Origin: Allobosea sp.
Lineage (GTDB): Bacteria > Pseudomonadota > Alphaproteobacteria > Rhizobiales > Beijerinckiaceae
NCBI GenBank assembly: GCA_021732895.1
Contig: JAKFWE010000118.1
Span: 1 to 18,517 of the forward strand
Direction of reading: 5' to 3'
Length of the DNA: 18,517 nt
This document shows positions 15,728 to 18,517 of the stretch, in pieces. Below the pieces are notes generated by a model. The model was given only the letters and a program-made list of their open reading frames with translations. It did not search any database and was not told the origin of the DNA. A program made the position numbers and the translations under genes. Every line of letters starts with the position of its first letter. Positions within the stretch are counted from its first letter, which is position 1.

Positions 15728-16573
15728 TCAATCCGGATAGGTCACCGCCCGCTGGGCGCGGGCCAATGTCTGGTCGAGCAGCATGCCCATCACGCCGATG
15801 ACGAAGATCGCGACGATGACGTTGGTGATCGAGAGGTTGTTCCACTCGTTCCAGACGAAATAGCCGATGCCGGTGCCGCCCACGAGCATCTCTGCCGCGA
15901 CGATGACGAGCCAGGCGATGCCGATCGAGATGCGCATGCCGGTCAGGATGGTCGGCGCGGCGGCGGGCAGGATGATGGTGAAGGCGCGCTTCACCGGGCC
16001 GACCTCGAGCGTGCGCGCGACGTTGAGCCACTCCTTGCGCACGGCCGAGACGCCGAAGGCGGTGTTCAGCAGCATCGGCCAGACCGAGCAGATGAAGATC
16101 ACGAAGATCGCCGAAATGCCCGAATCCTTGATCGTGTAGAGCGCCAGCGGCATCCAGGCCAAGGGCGAGATCGGCTTCAGCACCTGGATGAACGGATCGA
16201 GCGCCTTGGAGATCAGCGGCGACATGCCGATCAGGAAGCCGAGCGGCACCGCCAGCAGCACGGCCAGAAAATAGCCCAGCAGCACGCGCCCGAGCGAATA
16301 GGCGAGCTGGACGCCGAGGCCCTTGTCGTTGGGGCCCTTGTCGTAGAACGGGTCCCTGAGATGACCCCAGATCGTCTTGCCGACATCAAGCGGACCCGGC
16401 ATCGCCGATTTGCCCTGCGTCGCCTGCTGGCCGAGAAGTCGGGCGTATTCCGGATCGATATTGGCGGCCGGCGCGCTGCCGCCCGACTGCACCGCGACAT
16501 GCCAGCCGGCGAGGAAAACGAACAGGATCGCCAGCGACAGGACGATCGCGCGGAGGTTGAGCGAGGCGGTCAT
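15728..16573 (-). CDS. nitrate/cyanate-type ABC transporter permease (NrtB/CynB-like)
   Basis: A 281-residue permease with an N-terminal anchor helix (AIVLSLAILFVFLAGWHVAV), a periplasmic stretch, and about five further helices. The EAA-type loop EWLNVARTLEVGPVKRAF followed by TIILPAAAPTILTGMRI contacts the ATPase. I start it at ATG 16573: GAGGA lies 7 bases upstream and the first helix begins shortly after. The open frame to 16618 adds only MLRRRTPREDGEDVA, which is repeat-derived. The start codon itself is the ATG of a dispersed repeat end (GCAATGAC). It pairs with the ATPase downstream and the binding protein upstream. Confidence 0.9.
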   Translation of the reverse strand: MTASLNLRAIVLSLAILFVFLAGWHVAVQSGGSAPAANIDPEYARLLGQQATQGKSAMPGPLDVGKTIWGHLRDPFYDKGPNDKGLGVQLAYSLGRVLLGYFLAVLLAVPLGFLIGMSPLISKALDPFIQVLKPISPLAWMPLALYTIKDSGISAIFVIFICSVWPMLLNTAFGVSAVRKEWLNVARTLEVGPVKRAFTIILPAAAPTILTGMRISIGIAWLVIVAAEMLVGGTGIGYFVWNEWNNLSITNVIVAIFVIGVMGMLLDQTLARAQRAVTYPD

Positions 16574-16709
16574 TGCGACATCCTCGCCGTCTTCGCGAGG
16601 AGTGCGGCGACGAAGCAACCTTGGGAGATGTCGAGCGAGACTCCGGATTGCGTCGCGGCGACCGCCCTCGGGCTTGCCGAAGGCAAGACCCGGGGGCTCG
16701 CAATGACGG
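16570..16709. repeat. diverged REP-like repeat between binding protein and permease genes
   Basis: The outer ends are gtcattgcg at 16570 and cgcaatgac near 16700-16708, with inner parts cggcgacgaagcaacc and ggattgcgtcgcggc, matching the repeat at 1168-1243. Extra hairpins have been added inside each arm: CCTCGC...GCGAGG on the left and CGGGCTTGCC-GAA-GGCAAG on the right. It fills nearly the whole gap between the two genes and overlaps the first codon of the permease. Confidence 0.75.
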
Positions 16710-16733
16710 TTTGAGCCGTGATCGACATCTCGC

Positions 16734-18110
16734 TCACGTCCGCTTGATCGCGAAGCTTTTGATGTAGTCCTCGGGCTTGGAGGAATCGAAGGTCTTGCCC
16801 ATCACCACGATGGTCTTCGAGCCCGAGGTCGGCGGCGTCAGGCCGACCTCCTTCATCAGCCGCGCCGTGTCGGTTTCGAGGAAGACCTGGTTGGCGACGC
16901 TCTTGTAGTCGATCTCGCCCTTGACCTGGCCCCAGCGCTTCATCTGCGTCAGGATCCAGATCGCGAAGCCCTCCCAGGGGAAGGGGTCGAAATCGATCCG
17001 CTTCGGGTCGCGCTTGATGGCGCCGAGCCCGTCGGCATAGGTCCCGGTCAGAACCTGCTCGACCACGGTCACCGGCTGGTTGAGATAGTTCGCCGGCGCG
17101 ATTGCGGCCGCGATCTCCTTGCGGTTCTCGTCCTTGGTGGCGTAGGCGGTGGCGTCGATGATCGCCTTGAGCAGCGCCGCATAGGTGTTCGGCGTCTGGG
17201 TGACGAACTCCCTCGAGGCCGCGAAGGCGCAGCACGGGTGGCCATCCCAGATCTCCTTCGACAGGATGTGGATGAAGCCGACGCCGTCGAAGACCGCGCG
17301 CTGGTTCACCGGATCGGGCGCGAGGAAGCCGTCGATGTTGTCGGCGCGCAGGTTGGCGACCATCTCCGGAGGCGGCACCGAGCGGATCTGCACGTCGGTG
17401 TCGGGGTCGATGCCGTTCTCGGCGAGGTAGTAGCGCAGCAGGTAGTTGTGCATCGAATAGTCGAAGGGCACGGCGAACTTGAAGCCCTTCCACGATTTCG
17501 GGTCGCGCCTGTCCTTGTGCTTGGTTGCGAGCGTGATCGCCTGGCCGTTGATGTTCTCCACCGCCGGCATGGTGTAGGGGATCGGGTTCGAGCCGACGCC
17601 CATCGAGATCGCCAGCGGCATCGGCGAGAGCATGTGGGCGGCGTCGTATTCCTTGTTGATCGTCTTGTCGCGGACCACGGCCCAGCCGGCCGTCTTGATG
17701 ACTTCGACGTTCAGCCCGTGCTTGGTGTAGAAGCCCAGCGGCGAAGCCATGATGATCGGCGTCGCACAGGTGATCGGGATGAAGCCGACCTTCAGGTCTT
17801 TCTTCTCCGGCACGGCCTGGGCAAAGACCTCGGTGGCGAACCCGATCGGGAACAGGCTCGAGATCGCCGCCGTCGCCGTCGAGGCGCCGACCGTCTTCAG
17901 GAAGAGCCGGCGCGCCGCGTCCTGCGGGAAGATGGCGCGGATGATCGCGTTCTCGACGACGCGCTGGTAGCGGCTCTCGTCGGAGGCCGACGCCTCGACC
18001 GCATCGGCGCGGATGGCGCGCTCATGCTCGGACTGGCTCTCGTGCCGGCCGCAGTCGCAGCCCCGCGTGATGCGGCGGCCGGCGTCGAACGGGTTCTTGA
18101 ACATGGCCAT
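16734..18110 (-). CDS. Tat-exported NrtA/CynA-type ABC substrate-binding protein
   Basis: A 458-residue binding protein of the CmpA/NrtA/CynA family for an anion such as cyanate, nitrate or bicarbonate. The Tat signal is textbook: ARRLFLKTVGAS (R67-R68, then L-F-L-K), a hydrophobic stretch and likely cleavage after AQA at about residue 99. Unusually, 66 residues precede it, including GCDCGRHESQSEHE (C18, C20, H23), a possible metal site. The mature part has the family patterns KVGFIPITCATPIIMA, FAVPFDYSMHNYLLRYYLA and GFLAPDPVNQRAVF. Start ATG 18110 has GGAGGA (18118-18123) 7 bases upstream. It is the first gene of the operon, behind a sigma-54-type promoter; its neighbours are the permease, ATPase and cynS. 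Confidence 0.92.
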   Translation of the reverse strand: MAMFKNPFDAGRRITRGCDCGRHESQSEHERAIRADAVEASASDESRYQRVVENAIIRAIFPQDAARRLFLKTVGASTATAAISSLFPIGFATEVFAQAVPEKKDLKVGFIPITCATPIIMASPLGFYTKHGLNVEVIKTAGWAVVRDKTINKEYDAAHMLSPMPLAISMGVGSNPIPYTMPAVENINGQAITLATKHKDRRDPKSWKGFKFAVPFDYSMHNYLLRYYLAENGIDPDTDVQIRSVPPPEMVANLRADNIDGFLAPDPVNQRAVFDGVGFIHILSKEIWDGHPCCAFAASREFVTQTPNTYAALLKAIIDATAYATKDENRKEIAAAIAPANYLNQPVTVVEQVLTGTYADGLGAIKRDPKRIDFDPFPWEGFAIWILTQMKRWGQVKGEIDYKSVANQVFLETDTARLMKEVGLTPPTSGSKTIVVMGKTFDSSKPEDYIKSFAIKRT

Positions 18111-18163
18111 GCGCTTTTCCTCCGGGCGGGTCGAACGGGACGGCGTGACTTCACGAGTCGGAT

Positions 18164-18180
18164 AGCAAGGGCCGGGCCAA
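18164..18180 (-). promoter_or_regulatory. sigma-54 (RpoN) promoter of the cyanate operon
   Basis: On the minus strand the bases read TTGGCCCGGCCCTTGCT. Against the RpoN consensus YTGGCACGrNNNTTGCW every fixed position matches except one (C for A), and the GG-N10-GC spacing is exact. Transcription would begin near 18153, giving a leader of about 43 bases with a good ribosome binding site. Nitrogen-scavenging genes are classic RpoN targets and need an enhancer-binding activator. Confidence 0.72.
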
Positions 18181-18234
18181 GCGCCGCGCAGTCTCGCATC
18201 CGCGGAATTTCAAAGGCTTGCGGTGTCGGGTCTC

Positions 18235-18263
18235 TTGACGAAATCTCGTAAATCACGACATTT
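18235..18263 (+). promoter_or_regulatory. possible promoter of the divergent PAS gene
   Basis: TTGACG (18235-18240) is a near-perfect -35. The -10 at 17-base spacing is poor (ACATTT, 18258-18263). The palindrome at 18239-18265 covers the spacer and -10, so binding there should repress this promoter. Confidence 0.4.
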
Positions 18264-18265
18264 CG
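18239..18265. promoter_or_regulatory. 27-bp palindromic operator / upstream activating site
   Basis: The sequence from CGAAATCTCGTAAATCAC through ACATTTCG matches its reverse complement at about 21-23 of 27 positions, with outer arms CGAAAT/ATTTCG and inner TCGT/ACGA. Its centre lies about 99 bp upstream of the predicted sigma-54 start site, a normal distance for an enhancer, and also within the promoter of the PAS gene. It does not look like an NtrC box (GCACC-N5-GGTGC). It is probably bound by the divergent regulator. Confidence 0.55.
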
Positions 18266-18293
18266 TCGATACATTCACGGAATCTCGGAGTCG

Positions 18294-18517
18294 ATGTCCG
18301 CCCCGCTCTCGCCATCTCCCGATCCGGTCTTCGCCAGCGCGGCGGACGCCATGCTGGTCGTCGCGATCCGGAGCGGCGGCGTGCTCGGCGCCAACCGGGC
18401 GGCCTCACGGCTGCTCGGCCGCAGCGTCGCGGATCTGTGCGGGCTCGGCGTATTCGAGCTGTTCCCGGACCAGATGCCGGCGCTGACGGCGTTCACCGAC
18501 GCCGTCCTGAGCCAGGG
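18294..18517 (+). CDS. PAS-domain regulatory protein, 5' part (runs off the window)
   Basis: ATG 18294 opens a frame that stays open to the window edge (74 complete codons). VFASAADAMLVVAIRSGGV followed by LGANRAASRLLGRSVADL and FELFPD is a typical PAS-domain start (xxAxDAMLVxD...ILxANxAAxRLLG). GGAG lies 3 bases before the ATG, a little close. Divergent orientation, the shared palindrome and the sigma-54 promoter of the neighbouring operon suggest a PAS-AAA-Fis enhancer-binding protein. However, only the PAS part is visible, so a histidine kinase or another PAS regulator is equally possible by sequence alone. Confidence 0.7.
   Translation, partial: MSAPLSPSPDPVFASAADAMLVVAIRSGGVLGANRAASRLLGRSVADLCGLGVFELFPDQMPALTAFTDAVLSQ

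Noticed and set aside
18111..18293. NtrC-binding sites upstream of the cyanate operon
   Set aside because: No GCACC-N5-GGTGC-like pair is present; the only clear palindrome has a different sequence.

Overview
The window is high-GC, densely coded DNA from a bacterium that looks like an alphaproteobacterium of the order Hyphomicrobiales (Bosea/Methylobacterium-like; this is inferred from codon style, gene families and repeat families, not proven). There are no tRNA or rRNA genes, no CRISPR array, no transposase and no phage structural genes. Almost every gene belongs to a recognisable chromosomal family.

Layout. (1) 1-4098, plus strand: a possible gene tail, then a zinc-acquisition operon. It starts at an AT-rich palindrome that probably binds Zur, runs through a 49-residue His-containing membrane miniprotein and the ABC transporter genes aztA (ATPase), aztB (permease) and aztC (zinc-binding protein), and ends with a COG0523 (CobW/P47K) GTPase with a His cluster. 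A second operator-like palindrome lies just before aztC. (2) 4118-8821, minus strand: a GH19 chitinase/endolysin-like enzyme, a VapBC toxin-antitoxin pair, peptide chain release factor 3 (prfC) and a YadGH-like ABC-2 exporter pair. (3) 8822-10437, minus strand: a 24-residue membrane peptide gene between two GC hairpins, a 171-residue exported protein of unknown function, and a 210-residue Cys-rich protein resembling the Ada metal-binding region. (4) 10521-14102: a divergent pair, a membrane-bound spermidine-synthase-like protein (minus) and a DUF3422 membrane protein (plus). (5) 14109-18110, minus strand: a nitrogen operon with a Tat-exported NrtA/CynA-type binding protein, permease, ATPase and cyanase (cynS), in the order of cyanobacterial cynABDS. 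(6) 18294 to the end, plus strand: the start of a PAS-domain protein diverging from the cyanate operon.

How the genes work together. The first operon should import zinc under zinc starvation (AztC captures, AztB/AztA import) and pass it on through a metallochaperone GTPase. The cyanate operon should import cyanate (or nitrate) and convert cyanate with bicarbonate to ammonia and CO2. Its upstream region holds a near-consensus sigma-54 promoter and, about 100 bp upstream, a 27-bp palindrome that also overlaps the likely promoter of the divergent PAS protein. This arrangement suggests that the PAS protein is the sigma-54 activator of the operon.

Three dispersed inverted repeats of two families sit inside the two transporter operons. 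Two are directly in front of permease genes, and one of these supplies the permease start codon. I see no clear new defence or mobile system. The most interesting items are the small membrane proteins, the sigma-54/PAS cyanate switch and the intra-operon repeats.
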